From Chromohalobacter israelensis (GTDB lineage: Bacteria; Pseudomonadota; Gammaproteobacteria; Pseudomonadales; Halomonadaceae): a stretch of DNA of 64,000 nucleotides. The translations under genes were made by a program, and so were the position numbers. Shown in pieces: positions 40,230 to 49,153 of this stretch (the stretch's first letter is position 1; each line of letters opens with the position of its first letter). The notes below the pieces were generated by a model. The model made no database searches. It was given only the letters and a program-made list of their open reading frames with translations, and was not told the DNA's origin. The stretch spans positions 124,001 through 188,000 of the forward strand of contig JQNW01000008.1 of the NCBI GenBank assembly GCA_000761475.1, written 5' to 3'.

Positions 40230-40446
40230 ATGGACGTTTCTCGGTTTTCTGATGCCGCCGCTGGCCGTTCCCGTCCTCGTCACGCTCGGCCTCTACCTGC
40301 TGCTGCGGCGCGTGTTCACGCGCCTGGGTGTCTATCACTGGTTCTGGCAGCCGGTGCTCGTGGACATCGCACTCTACGCCCTGTTGCTGTGGTCGGTACT
40401 CGCCCTCGCCGGTGCCTTGCCGATCGCCCACTCACAAGAAGGATGA
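40219..40446 (+). CDS. DUF1656 small membrane protein (AaeX-like)
   Basis: The protein is 75 residues with two transmembrane segments (FLMPPLAVPVLVTLGLYLLL and VLVDIALYALLLWSVLALAG). The stretch FTRLGVYHWFWQPVLVDIALY is typical of DUF1656 proteins found between FUSC and HlyD genes. It overlaps the upstream gene by 11 bases and ends 4 bases before the adaptor. Confidence 0.9.
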   Translation: MFAEWTFLGFLMPPLAVPVLVTLGLYLLLRRVFTRLGVYHWFWQPVLVDIALYALLLWSVLALAGALPIAHSQEG

Positions 40447-40450
40447 CGCC

Positions 40451-41395
40451 ATGACGATCTCCTCGCGCGCACGCCGATACGTGCGCCCGCTGCTGACCCT
40501 GGCGATACTCGCGCTGGCCGTGATCGCCATCGCGCAGATCTGGAACCACTACATGCATGACCCCTGGACGCGCGATGGCCGCGTTCGGGCCGACATCATC
40601 AACCTCGGGACCGATGTCTCGGGCCTGGTCGAAAACCTTCAGGTCGAGGACAACGACTTCGTGCATGCCGGCGACGTGCTGTTCACCATCGACAAGCAGC
40701 GCTACGCGCTGGCGCTGTCCGAGGCCCACGCCAACCTCAACAACCTCGAGCAGCAGCGCGCGGAGGCCAAGGCCGCCAACGCCCGGCGTCAGAAGCTCGG
40801 CGACTACGCCTCGCAGGAAGACCGCGACGACGCACGCTTCGCCTACTCCAGCGCTCAGGCTCAGGTCGAGCAGGCCGAGGTCGCGGTCGAGCAGGCCAAG
40901 CTCGACCTCGAACGCGCCACCGTGCGCGCCCCGGTCGACGGTTATGTCACCAACCTGCTGCTGCGACCCGGCGAGTACGTCTCGGCCGGCGAGGACGCCG
41001 TCACCCTGGTCGATGCCGGCAGCTTTCACGTGCTCGGCTATTTCGAGGAAACCAAGCTCGACGCCATCGACATCGGCGCCCCGGCGCGCATCCAGCTGCT
41101 CGCCAGCGACACGCCGCTCTGGGGGCACGTCGACAGTATCGCACGCGGCATTTCCGACAAGAGCCTCGACAGCCAAGGCACGGGGCTGGCAAACGTCAGC
41201 ACCTCCTTCGACTGGGTCCGGCTCTCGCAGCGCATCCCCGTGCGCATCGCCCTCGACGATGTCCCCGAGGACATCGACCTCGCGGCCGGGCTCACCGCCA
41301 CGGTCTATCTCAACGACACGCGCAGCGAACACCGGCAGGCCCCGGACTGGCAGCGCACCCTCACCCGCTGGTGGGAGTCGCTGGTCAGCATTTGA
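40451..41395 (+). CDS. HlyD/AaeA-family periplasmic adaptor of the FUSC efflux system
   Basis: The 314-residue membrane fusion protein has one N-terminal membrane anchor (LLTLAILALAVIAIAQIW). The adaptor core is DGRVRADIINLGTDVSGLVE, a coiled coil around EQQRAEAKAANARRQKLGDY, and the second lipoyl half RATVRAPVDGYVTNLLLRPG. It bridges the inner-membrane FUSC protein towards an outer channel; no outer-membrane factor gene is present. A hairpin with 9-base arms follows the stop directly. Confidence 0.92.
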   Translation: MTISSRARRYVRPLLTLAILALAVIAIAQIWNHYMHDPWTRDGRVRADIINLGTDVSGLVENLQVEDNDFVHAGDVLFTIDKQRYALALSEAHANLNNLEQQRAEAKAANARRQKLGDYASQEDRDDARFAYSSAQAQVEQAEVAVEQAKLDLERATVRAPVDGYVTNLLLRPGEYVSAGEDAVTLVDAGSFHVLGYFEETKLDAIDIGAPARIQLLASDTPLWGHVDSIARGISDKSLDSQGTGLANVSTSFDWVRLSQRIPVRIALDDVPEDIDLAAGLTATVYLNDTRSEHRQAPDWQRTLTRWWESLVSI

Positions 41396-41425
41396 GGCCT
41401 GTCCCGAACGACGCTTGACAGGCCT
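41395..41425 (+). terminator. Probable terminator of the FUSC efflux operon
   Basis: AGGCCTGTC (41395-41403) pairs perfectly with GACAGGCCT (41417-41425) across a 13-base loop. The downstream T content is modest (TGGGGCTGTTCT), so termination strength is uncertain. Confidence 0.5.
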
Positions 41426-41595
41426 TGGGGCTGTTCTAGGTTGAAAGAGCAAACGGCTACGAAGACCGAAGGTAAACATTTGTAATTAAAGGAAATTTAC
41501 TGCCTCGTGTTGAGACGGCATCGACCTTGTCTCGTCCGCGGGAGGGCGGGCAAGGCCGATGGCACGGAGTCAGTCAGCGACAAGGAGTCACTACC

Positions 41596-42759
41596 GTGAA
41601 AGCACTGACCTGGCACGGCACTCACGATGTTCGCGTCGATAACGTGGATGACCCCAAGATCCAGGAACCGCGCGATGCGATCATCAAGATCACCGCAACC
41701 GCGATCTGCGGTTCCGACCTCCACCTCTACAACGGCCTGATGGCGGGTATGCAGGCAGGCGACATCATCGGCCACGAGTTCATGGGCGAGGTCGTCGAAA
41801 CCGGCTCGGCGGTGAACAATCTGAAAAAGGGCGATCGCGTGGTCGTACCTTTCACCATCGCCTGCGGCGATTGCTTCTTCTGCAACAAGCACTTGTATTC
41901 ACTGTGCGACGAGTCCAACCCCAACGCCGACATGGCCGCCGACGCCATGGGCCATTCGCCGTCCGCGTTGTTCGGTTACTCGCACATGCTCGGCGGTATT
42001 CCCGGCGGCCAGGCCGAATATGCGCGCGTGCCCTACGCGGACGTCGGCCCGATCAAGGTCGAGTCCGACCTGCGCGACGACCAGTTGCTGTTTCTCTCGG
42101 ACATCTATCCGACGGGCTATCAGGCGGTCGACAACTGCGACATGGAGCCCGGAGATACCGTGGCCATCTGGGGATGCGGACCGGTCGGCCAGTTCGCCAT
42201 TCGCAGCGCCTGGATGCGTGGCGCCGGCCGTGTGATCGCCATCGACCGGGTTCCCGAGCGTCTCAAGCTGGCCAACGAGAAAGCCGGAGCGGAAGTCATC
42301 GACTTCGAACGGGACGACGTCTACAGCAAGCTGCTCGAGATGACTGGCGGACGCGGGCCGGACTGTGCGATCGACTGCGTCGGGGCCGAGGCCCATGGCC
42401 GGGGCGACCCCGAAGCCGAGCGCCGCAGCGCGGACTCGACGGAGGAGAACCATCCGACGGCGCTCAACGAGATGGTCATGTCGGTCCGCAAGGGCGGCCG
42501 CCTGTCGCTGCCGGGGGTGTATACCGACAAGGTCGACGGCTTCGCGCTCCACGCGCTGATGAACAAGTCGCTGTCGGTCAAGAGCGGACAAACCCACATG
42601 CAGCAGTATCTCAAGCCGTTGCTCAACACGGTGGAACAGGGGCTGATCGACCCTTCCTTCATCATCACTCACCGCTATCCGCTGGCCCAGGCGCCCGAGG
42701 CCTATGCCAACTTCAACGCCAAGCAGGACGGCTGCATCAAGGTGGTGATGACACCCTAG
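41596..42759 (+). CDS. Zinc-dependent alcohol dehydrogenase, formaldehyde-dehydrogenase-like
   Basis: The 387-residue medium-chain dehydrogenase starts at GTG 41596, behind CAAGGAG at 41581. Catalytic zinc motifs [12 protein letters not shown] and GHEFMGEV and a structural zinc cluster [15 protein letters not shown] are present. The NAD-binding loop is [15 protein letters not shown] with acidic D in [11 protein letters not shown]. The insertion at [20 protein letters not shown] is typical of the glutathione-independent formaldehyde dehydrogenase-like group. It stands alone, and the substrate is uncertain. Confidence 0.88.
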   Translation: MKALTWHGTHDVRVDNVDDPKIQEPRDAIIKITATAICGSDLHLYNGLMAGMQAGDIIGHEFMGEVVETGSAVNNLKKGDRVVVPFTIACGDCFFCNKHLYSLCDESNPNADMAADAMGHSPSALFGYSHMLGGIPGGQAEYARVPYADVGPIKVESDLRDDQLLFLSDIYPTGYQAVDNCDMEPGDTVAIWGCGPVGQFAIRSAWMRGAGRVIAIDRVPERLKLANEKAGAEVIDFERDDVYSKLLEMTGGRGPDCAIDCVGAEAHGRGDPEAERRSADSTEENHPTALNEMVMSVRKGGRLSLPGVYTDKVDGFALHALMNKSLSVKSGQTHMQQYLKPLLNTVEQGLIDPSFIITHRYPLAQAPEAYANFNAKQDGCIKVVMTP

Positions 42760-42904
42760 GACGGGCTGCCCGAGCGCATGGCGCCCGGGCGGGCAGGAGG
42801 CCGATGCCCCGCTGCATGTGAGCTTCTCCCGAGGGCCGAGCATCCGGCCCGGCCTTCGGGGACCCACCATGCCACGGGCGCGACGATCCGCACGCCCGCT
42901 CGTT

Positions 42905-44257
42905 TCAGGCGCCGTCGGTACGCTGCGCTTCCTCCTCGGCTTCCAGCGCCAGTTCCAATTGCCCTTCTTCCTGCGCGGCTTCTTCCGTCCAGGCCGTGCC
43001 CAGCGGCGTGGTGTCCGAGGCCACCATCACGTAGTGGCCCTGCTCGGGCGATTCGCTGGTGGGATAGTGACGAATGCAGTAAAGCCCGAACAGCACCATG
43101 ACGATGTGCATGACGGCCAGGTCCCACAGGAAACCATCCGGCCCCAGCCATTCCATCAGCACCCCGGCGCTGGCCGGCCCCAGAATCGCGCCGATGCCCA
43201 ACGCCAGGACGAGACTGGCACTGGCCGCCACGGTCTGCTGATCGGAGAGGAAGTCATTGGCGCAGGCCAGAAAGATCGAGTAGAGCGTGAGTGTCGTCGC
43301 ACCCAGCAACGCCCCGAGCAGCGTCAAGGCCATCGGCGACCAGCCGCTGACGAGCGCACCGACCAGCGCCAGCATCACCGCGACCAGGGCGACGCCGACG
43401 ATCACCCATTGGCGGTCGGCCTTGTCGGACAACTTGCCCAGCGGCCACTGCAGGATCGCGCCGCCAAAAATGAAGGCGCTCATGAAGACCGAGACCTGGG
43501 CGACGCTCAAGCCGCTGTTGGTGGCGAACACCGCCCCCATGCCAAACACGGCGCCATTGGTGATGCCGGTCATGAAGCAACCCACCGTGCCCAGCGGCGA
43601 GAGCCGGTACAACGCGCGCAGGCTCATCGCCTCGGGCTGACTGAGTTCGGGCTGCGGCGTGTAGCTGATCAAGATCGGCACCAGGGCGAGCGAGACCAGG
43701 ATCGACACCAGCAGGAACAACGCCATGCCCGAGGGGTCGGCACTGCCCAGCAGCAGTTGCCCGCCGCCCATGCCGAGATAGCTGATCACCATATAGATCG
43801 CCAGCAGGCGCCCGCGCAGCCGGTTGGAGGCATAACCGTTCAGCCAGCTTTCGGCGACGACGTAGAGTCCGGCGTACGTGAAACCGGTGACGAAGCGCAT
43901 GGCCGCCCACACCAGAGGCTCGACGAATAGGGCATGAATCAGGATCGCCACCGAAGTGATCGAGGCCAGCGCGGCGAAGACCCGCACGTGCCCGACCTCG
44001 CGCAGCTTGCGTGGCGTCAGCACCGAGCCGACCAGAAAGCCCACGAAGTAGGACGACATCACCAGTCCCGTGACCGTGTTGCCGAAATCCGCCGCCGAGG
44101 CCCGCACCCCGAGCAGCGAGCCCTGCAGACCATTGCCCATCATCAGAAGCCCGACGCCGAGCAGCAGCGTCCATAGGCTCCAGGCGGCAGACAAGGTAGT
44201 AGGGCGGCGAGCAGTAGTCGCATTCATCGCATCGATCCATGGCCAGTGAGATAGCAT
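42905..44257 (-). CDS. MFS transporter (YcaD-like)
   Basis: The 450-residue major facilitator has 12 predicted membrane segments. LSAAWSLWTLLLGVGLLMMG leads the first, and SWLNGYASNRLRGRLLAIYMV is the central loop typical of the YcaD group. The acidic tail EEAAQEEGQLELALEAEEEA is cytosolic. The ATG at 44257 has GAGG at proper spacing; ATG 44227 is an alternative. It diverges from nfsA across 124 bases. Substrate unknown. Confidence 0.85.
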   Translation of the reverse strand: MLSHWPWIDAMNATTARRPTTLSAAWSLWTLLLGVGLLMMGNGLQGSLLGVRASAADFGNTVTGLVMSSYFVGFLVGSVLTPRKLREVGHVRVFAALASITSVAILIHALFVEPLVWAAMRFVTGFTYAGLYVVAESWLNGYASNRLRGRLLAIYMVISYLGMGGGQLLLGSADPSGMALFLLVSILVSLALVPILISYTPQPELSQPEAMSLRALYRLSPLGTVGCFMTGITNGAVFGMGAVFATNSGLSVAQVSVFMSAFIFGGAILQWPLGKLSDKADRQWVIVGVALVAVMLALVGALVSGWSPMALTLLGALLGATTLTLYSIFLACANDFLSDQQTVAASASLVLALGIGAILGPASAGVLMEWLGPDGFLWDLAVMHIVMVLFGLYCIRHYPTSESPEQGHYVMVASDTTPLGTAWTEEAAQEEGQLELALEAEEEAQRTDGA

Positions 44258-44342
44258 CACTACCTCAGGATAATTCTCTTTGCTGGCGGGGAACATGACG
44301 CGGCCATTCCCGGTTGAGCGAGGACGAAGACATGCGGTACAC

Positions 44343-44360
44343 TAATTAGCAAACTAATTA
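44343..44360. promoter_or_regulatory. Palindromic operator-like site in the nfsA promoter
   Basis: TAATTAG-CAAA-CTAATTA is a perfect inverted repeat 21 bases before the nfsA start, where a -10 element would lie. It could bind a repressor (TetR- or MarR-like) governing nfsA or the divergent MFS gene. No such regulator is encoded next to it. Confidence 0.5.
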
Positions 44361-44381
44361 AATTATCCGACACGAGGTTAC

Positions 44382-45113
44382 ATGAATCCCGTCATCGAAC
44401 TGCTCAACGCCCACCGCTCGATCCGCCGCTTCACCGATCGCAAGATCGCGCCTGAATTGCTGCGGGAACTCATCCAGGCCGGGCAAAGCGCCGCGACGTC
44501 CAGCCATGTTCAGGCCTACAGCGTCATACACGTGAAGAATCCCGCCAACCGCGAGACCCTCGCCGAACTGGCGGGCGGACAGGACTACATCGCCACCTGT
44601 TCCGATTTCCTGGTGTTCTGCGCCGACATGAAGCGCCCCGCAGAGGCCGCCGAACGCGCCGGCGCCGACGCCACCCGCGGCATGACCGAACAGTTGTTGG
44701 TCGCCAGCGTAGACACCGCGCTCATGGCGCAGAACGTCGTCGTGGCCGCCGAATCCGAAGGGCTGGGCATCTGCTACATCGGCGGCATTCGCAATAACCC
44801 GCAGGCAGTGAGCGACCTGCTGCGCCTGCCCGAGCACGTCTATCCGGTCTTCGGCCTGTGCCTCGGGTATCCGGATCAGACCTCGGAGGTCAAACCGCGC
44901 CTGCCGGTCGAGGCCATCCTCAAGGAAGACTACTACCGTGACGATCAGGCCCAGGTCGACGCCTTCGACGCCACCATGCGCGAGTACTACCAGGCGCGCA
45001 GCAGCACGCAGAAGGACACCACCTGGTCGCAGAACCTCATGCCGCTGTTCGAGCACAAGGTGCGCCCGCACATGCGTGACTTCCTCGTCTCGCGCGGTTT
45101 CGAGATGAAATGA
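44382..45113 (+). CDS. nfsA: Oxygen-insensitive NADPH nitroreductase NfsA
   Basis: This FMN enzyme performs two-electron reduction of nitroaromatics and quinones using NADPH. At 243 residues it matches E. coli NfsA (240) in length. The start MNPVIELLNAHRSIRRFTDR contains the FMN-phosphate-binding RSIRRF. ESEGLGICYIGGIRNNP and GLCLGYPDQTSEVKPRLP are further family motifs. Its promoter carries a palindrome. It converges with the PepSY gene across a GC-rich hairpin. Confidence 0.93.
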   Translation: MNPVIELLNAHRSIRRFTDRKIAPELLRELIQAGQSAATSSHVQAYSVIHVKNPANRETLAELAGGQDYIATCSDFLVFCADMKRPAEAAERAGADATRGMTEQLLVASVDTALMAQNVVVAAESEGLGICYIGGIRNNPQAVSDLLRLPEHVYPVFGLCLGYPDQTSEVKPRLPVEAILKEDYYRDDQAQVDAFDATMREYYQARSSTQKDTTWSQNLMPLFEHKVRPHMRDFLVSRGFEMK

Positions 45114-45121
45114 AGACGGCC

Positions 45122-45152
45122 GCGCCCGCCCTCGCGTGACACGGGCGGGCGC
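45122..45152. terminator. GC-rich hairpin between convergent nfsA and the PepSY gene
   Basis: GCGCCCGCCC pairs perfectly with GGGCGGGCGC across an 11-base loop. There is no clear T-tract on either side, but its place between two convergent stops suggests a shared terminator. Confidence 0.6.
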
Positions 45153-45175
45153 AACGGTCATCGGCGACTGCCTGG

Positions 45176-46531
45176 CTAGGCGGTCGTCGCGGCGCGCCTG
45201 GCGCCACGACGGCGTACCAGCGCATCCACCACCGCCATGACGATCATCGAGGCCCCCACCAGCGGGAAGATCACGCCGCCGATGGCGAGCAACGCCAGCA
45301 CACCGCGCAAGCGACGGGGATCCCTGGGTTCGGGGGGAATCCCCAGCTTGCCGCTCGGCCGGCGCTTCCACCACATCACGCCCGACGAGACGCACAGCAG
45401 CACGATCCCCGCGCAGGCCAGCGCCAGGATCAACTGATTGGCGAGCCCGTATTGCTGCCCCATGTGCACGTTGATGCCCCACTCCAGCGACTTGCCCAGC
45501 GGGCCGTAGTCGGCGTAGCTCATGTCCAGCAGTGGCTCGCCGCTATATCGGTCCAGATGCACGACCCGCTGTCGTGAAAGATCGTCGGGGTAGATCGAGC
45601 CGGTATAGACGCCGGTAGGGCTGCTCGGCAGGCTGACGGCATACCCGGAGGCCAGCCCCAGCGCGTCGAACGCCTTCACCGCGCCGTTGAGGCCGATGCC
45701 CGGCGCGCCCTCGCGTCCAGGCGTCGATTCCGGCAGCCGCGCCTGCTCCAGCGACCAGGTGGTCATCTCCCGCTCCGCCAGGCGTTCGTCGGAGACCGGG
45801 ACGTTGACGCGCACGCCATCCGGATAGCCGAAGTTGTGACCGTTGGCGAGTTCGTTGACCTTGCTGCCCCACACCGTGGACCACGGCATGCCGGTCATCG
45901 CCAGAAAGAGAATGAAACCCCCGACGAAGATGCCGGTGACGGCGTGAAGGTCACGCCAGAACAGTCGCTTCGCCGGGGTCGCACGTACCGTCATCACGCC
46001 GCCGCGTCGGCCGCGCGGCCACCACAGATAGATCCCGGTCAGCACGAGCAGGATCGACCAGCCGCCGACGATCTCGATGATCAGACTCGCCGTCTCGCCG
46101 AAGTAGCTGAGGCTGTGGATGGTGCGCACGATCCACATCACGCTGCCGCGATAGGGAATCGTGCCGGTGACCTCGCCGGTGTAAGGGTCGACGTAGACGG
46201 CTTGCTTGCCGTCGGCGGTGGTGATGTCGACCTCCGCGGCAAGGTTGGAGGCGGCAGGAGGCACGTAACGAAACGCCTCGCCGGGATGCGCCGCCATGGC
46301 CGCATCCAGCTGTTGCTGCGGCGACACCGCCGCTGACGATTGCGCCTCGACGCGCACGATGTCCGCGTTGAGCCACTGGTCGATCTCATCCTTGAACAGG
46401 TAGAGCCCGCCGGTCACCGCCAGCAAAATAAGGAAGGGAATCGCGATGAGACCCGCGTAGAAATGCCAACGCCAGACCGCCCGATAGAGGTCGCTGGCGT
46501 CACGTGAAGAACGCGCAGAAGTACGAGACAT
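45176..46531 (-). CDS. PepSY-associated transmembrane protein (PiuB-like)
   Basis: The 451-residue inner-membrane protein has four membrane segments, beginning WRWHFYAGLIAIPFLILLAV then TGGLYLFKDEI, the usual opening of PepSY-TM proteins. It has periplasmic PepSY repeats, then IHSLSYFGETASLIIEIVGG, a heme-binding-like HAVTGIFVGGFILFLAMTGM and INVHMGQQYGLANQLILALA. Such proteins often accompany iron or copper uptake and may act as membrane reductases. The start at 46531 is chosen to match the family. A DUF2946 protein lies just upstream on the same strand. Confidence 0.88.
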   Translation of the reverse strand: MSRTSARSSRDASDLYRAVWRWHFYAGLIAIPFLILLAVTGGLYLFKDEIDQWLNADIVRVEAQSSAAVSPQQQLDAAMAAHPGEAFRYVPPAASNLAAEVDITTADGKQAVYVDPYTGEVTGTIPYRGSVMWIVRTIHSLSYFGETASLIIEIVGGWSILLVLTGIYLWWPRGRRGGVMTVRATPAKRLFWRDLHAVTGIFVGGFILFLAMTGMPWSTVWGSKVNELANGHNFGYPDGVRVNVPVSDERLAEREMTTWSLEQARLPESTPGREGAPGIGLNGAVKAFDALGLASGYAVSLPSSPTGVYTGSIYPDDLSRQRVVHLDRYSGEPLLDMSYADYGPLGKSLEWGINVHMGQQYGLANQLILALACAGIVLLCVSSGVMWWKRRPSGKLGIPPEPRDPRRLRGVLALLAIGGVIFPLVGASMIVMAVVDALVRRRGARRAATTA

Positions 46532-46645
46532 GAAGCCCCCGAATAGCGTGCCATGGCTACCGTTCGGTAGCCGAATCCATCCTGTGGCCGACGACACCGG
46601 CGCAGGCACAACGTGCAGACGCGCCACGCTCGGCGTCGAGACCGC

Positions 46646-47041
46646 TCATGCGTGATGGCACGCGTACGGCGGTGCGCGGGTCAGCGCGTTGGGGAAGGTG
46701 GTCGTCACCGCCTGGGACGCGAGCACTCTCGGCACGCGCGGCGCGATGACGGCGGCGTTGTCCGCCATGGAGGCGGTGGAAGCCCCCTCGAGGACCGGAA
46801 AATGGCCGAACAGGGAACAATAGAGACACTGATCGTGCAGGCCGACCGAAGCCACATGACCGCCCCGCGTGTGGTCACCGTGCCCGGCCTCTGCATGCAT
46901 CATCGCGTGCGAAGGCATCGCATCGTGCCGCAGGGAAGCACTGGCCTGCCCGACCACCGGGCCGCACACCACCAGCAGCATGGCGAACAGGCTCAGCCAG
47001 GCGGTAACACGACGCAGGGACGTACGCGGGGAAAAGGGCAT
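46646..47041 (-). CDS. DUF2946 family small secreted or membrane protein
   Basis: The protein is 131 residues from ATG 47041; a TTG eight codons upstream is possible. The N-terminus has a signal-like segment VTAWLSLFAMLLVVCGPVVG. The family motif is DQCLYCSLFGHFPVL. It contains many His and Met residues (DAMPSHAMMHAEAGHGDHTRGGH), suggesting metal contact. DUF2946 genes frequently neighbour metal uptake genes; here the PepSY gene follows 114 bases downstream. The function is unproven. Confidence 0.75.
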   Translation of the reverse strand: MPFSPRTSLRRVTAWLSLFAMLLVVCGPVVGQASASLRHDAMPSHAMMHAEAGHGDHTRGGHVASVGLHDQCLYCSLFGHFPVLEGASTASMADNAAVIAPRVPRVLASQAVTTTFPNALTRAPPYACHHA

Positions 47042-47306
47042 GGGACTCGACCGTGGGACCGTCAAACAGACGCCATGTTAGCGCAGCCACGGCGTCGGCA
47101 CAGCCGGATGCGCGGCAGTGAAAAGCGTCGTCGAACGCGCTCCCCGGACGCAACCCCGGCCGAAAGCGCCCTCGCGTGCCATCATCGGGGAACGGGTGCG
47201 ACAATCCGTCTCGCGTCACGCTCGCACCTCGAACGAAGCGGCCCGCCGGTCTAAGCTCGACAATGCCACGGCTTGCTTCATTCAACTACGCAAGGAGCGT
47301 GTCATC

Positions 47307-48026
47307 ATGCGAACCATCGGTTTGCTCGGTGGAATGAGCTGGGAGTCCACCGAGAGCTACTATCGGGCGCTGAACGAAGGCGTGAAACAGGCGCTGGGCG
47401 GCTTTCATTCGGCGAAGATCGCGATGGTGAGCGTCGACTTCGCCGAGATCGAGACCCTGCAGCGCGACGGACGCTGGGACGCAGCCGGGGAGGCGCTGGC
47501 CGCCGCCGCGCGCCAGATCGAGCACGCCGGCGCGGATTTTCTGCTGATCGCCACGAACACCATGCACAAGGTGGCACCGCAGGTGGAAGCGGCCATCGAC
47601 ATCCCGCTGCTGCACATCGCCGACGCCACGGCCGAAAGTCTGGTCGCCGACGGCATCACTCGGGTCGGGCTGCTGGGCACGCGCTTCACCATGGAGCAGG
47701 ACTTCTACAAGCAGCGCCTGAGCGAGCGCTACGGTATCGACGTGGTCGTGCCCGACGACACCCAGCGCGAATGCGTGCATCGGGTGATTTTCGAGGAGCT
47801 GTGCCTCGGGCGCATCGAATCCGCCTCGCGAGAGGCATTTCTCGCCGTGATCGACGCCTTGCATGGGCGGGGCGCACAGGCGGTGATTCTCGGCTGTACC
47901 GAAATCGCCATGTTGATCAAGGCAACCGACACTCAGGTACCGCTCTACGACACCACGGCGTTGCATGCCCAGGCCGCCGTGAAACGCGCTCTCTCCGGCT
48001 CCCCCTTGTCGGAAGACACTCAATAG
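47307..48026 (+). CDS. Aspartate/glutamate racemase family protein
   Basis: The protein is 239 residues. Start MRTIGLLGGMSWESTESYYR, first catalytic cysteine replaced by Thr in LLIATNTMHKVAP, and second cysteine present in AVILGCTEIAMLI. The ATN-T-MHK pattern is found in the YgeA-like amino-acid racemase group, where the first Cys is Thr, so these members may have altered activity. ATG 47307 follows CAAGGAGCG. The DUF427 gene follows after 13 bases, so the two are probably cotranscribed. Confidence 0.88.
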   Translation: MRTIGLLGGMSWESTESYYRALNEGVKQALGGFHSAKIAMVSVDFAEIETLQRDGRWDAAGEALAAAARQIEHAGADFLLIATNTMHKVAPQVEAAIDIPLLHIADATAESLVADGITRVGLLGTRFTMEQDFYKQRLSERYGIDVVVPDDTQRECVHRVIFEELCLGRIESASREAFLAVIDALHGRGAQAVILGCTEIAMLIKATDTQVPLYDTTALHAQAAVKRALSGSPLSEDTQ

Positions 48027-48039
48027 CCCGGGAGGCTCC

Positions 48040-48390
48040 ATGTCAGCAGACACCACGCAAGACCGCATCAGCCTGCACCCGCATACGCATCGCGTGCGGG
48101 TATGGAACGGCGCCACCTTGCTCGCCGACAGCACGCGCGCCGTCGAGCTGCGCGAGAAAGGGTATCCCCCGCGCCAATACCTGCCCGAAAGCGACGTGCA
48201 GATGGCGCAACTGTTGCGCTCCACCACCGTGACGCACTGCCCCTTCAAGGGCGACGCCACGTACTACCGCACTGACGACCATCCCGACATCGCCTGGCAA
48301 TACGCCGAGCCACTGGCGGACATGGCGGCGATTGCCGGCCGGCTGGCATTCGACGACAGAGTGGTGACGGTGCAGGTGGACGCCGGGTAA
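48040..48390 (+). CDS. DUF427 domain protein
   Basis: The 116-residue soluble protein shows the DUF427 pattern: RVRVWNGATLLADSTRAVEL, PPRQYLPESDVQM, THCPFKGDATYYRTDD and IAWQYAEPLADM. The fold is a small beta-rich barrel of unknown activity. It is the second gene after the racemase. A perfect 16-base palindrome, GGCACGCGCGCGTGCC (48394-48409), follows the stop and may form a hairpin without a T-tract. Confidence 0.85.
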   Translation: MSADTTQDRISLHPHTHRVRVWNGATLLADSTRAVELREKGYPPRQYLPESDVQMAQLLRSTTVTHCPFKGDATYYRTDDHPDIAWQYAEPLADMAAIAGRLAFDDRVVTVQVDAG

Positions 48391-48478
48391 GCGGGCACGC
48401 GCGCGTGCCATCAGCCAGTCACGAGGCCACGCAGATCGCCATTGGCACCTGGATCGGTGCTTGAATGGATACTTGGCG

Positions 48479-49051
48479 TCAGTGCACCACGTTGCGGATG
48501 AAGCGCAGACGCCCCGTACCCTCGTTGCGGTAACGGTGGAACTGGTCGCTGGGGTAGACGTGAAAGTCACCGGCCTCGATCGTCACCTCGCGGTCCGCGA
48601 GCTCCAGGGTCAGCGTGCCCTCGATCACCACCAGCATCTCGTACCAGCCGGTGCCATCGGCGACGGACTCGTAACTCTCTCCGGGCTCCATCGACCAGGA
48701 CCACAGCTCGACCTCCTGTCGCGCCGGTTTGCTCGCCAGCAGCCGGGCGTGACTGTCGGGGAAACGCCCCACCCAGGCGACTTCGTCGATGCGCGCCGAG
48801 TCCTCGCTGCCCGGCGGCTGAACCAGGGCGTAGAATAGTACCCCCAGCGCCTCGGCGAGTCGATCCAGCGTGCTCAGGCTGACGTTGACGTCGCCCTTTT
48901 CGATATTGACCAGCATGCGCCGGCTCACGCCGGCCCGCTCGGCCAGTGCCTGCTGGCTCAGCGACGCCCCCTGGCGCAGGCGCCTCACGTTGGCGGCAAC
49001 GTGCACCAGGACATCGGGACGCTCGCTAGACTTGTGCACTATATTGCCCAT
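48479..49051 (-). CDS. XRE-family regulator with C-terminal cupin domain
   Basis: The protein is 190 residues. HTH at about 15-70 (VRRLRQGASLSQQALAERAG then SRRMLVNIEKGDVNVSLSTL), cupin barrel at about 110-185 (VVIEGTLTLELADREVTIEA, YPSDQFHRYRNEG). This architecture senses a small molecule, often an amino acid or amine. It diverges from an rhtA-like exporter across 102 bases, the usual arrangement for such a regulator and its target. The start at 49051 fits the domain boundaries. Confidence 0.88.
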   Translation of the reverse strand: MGNIVHKSSERPDVLVHVAANVRRLRQGASLSQQALAERAGVSRRMLVNIEKGDVNVSLSTLDRLAEALGVLFYALVQPPGSEDSARIDEVAWVGRFPDSHARLLASKPARQEVELWSWSMEPGESYESVADGTGWYEMLVVIEGTLTLELADREVTIEAGDFHVYPSDQFHRYRNEGTGRLRFIRNVVH

Positions 49052-49153
49052 CCGTACAATCGCGATTCTCTCGAATGCCAGCGTCCGGCCATGTCGGCAG
49101 GATGCGACTGGCGCCGTCAGGAAGGCATCATGCCGCAGCACCAAGGAGGTGTC

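Noticed and set aside
48394-48409. Palindrome GGCACGCGCGCGTGCC as a terminator
   Set aside because: A perfect palindrome without a T-tract in high-GC DNA; could be chance, so it is mentioned only under the DUF427 gene.
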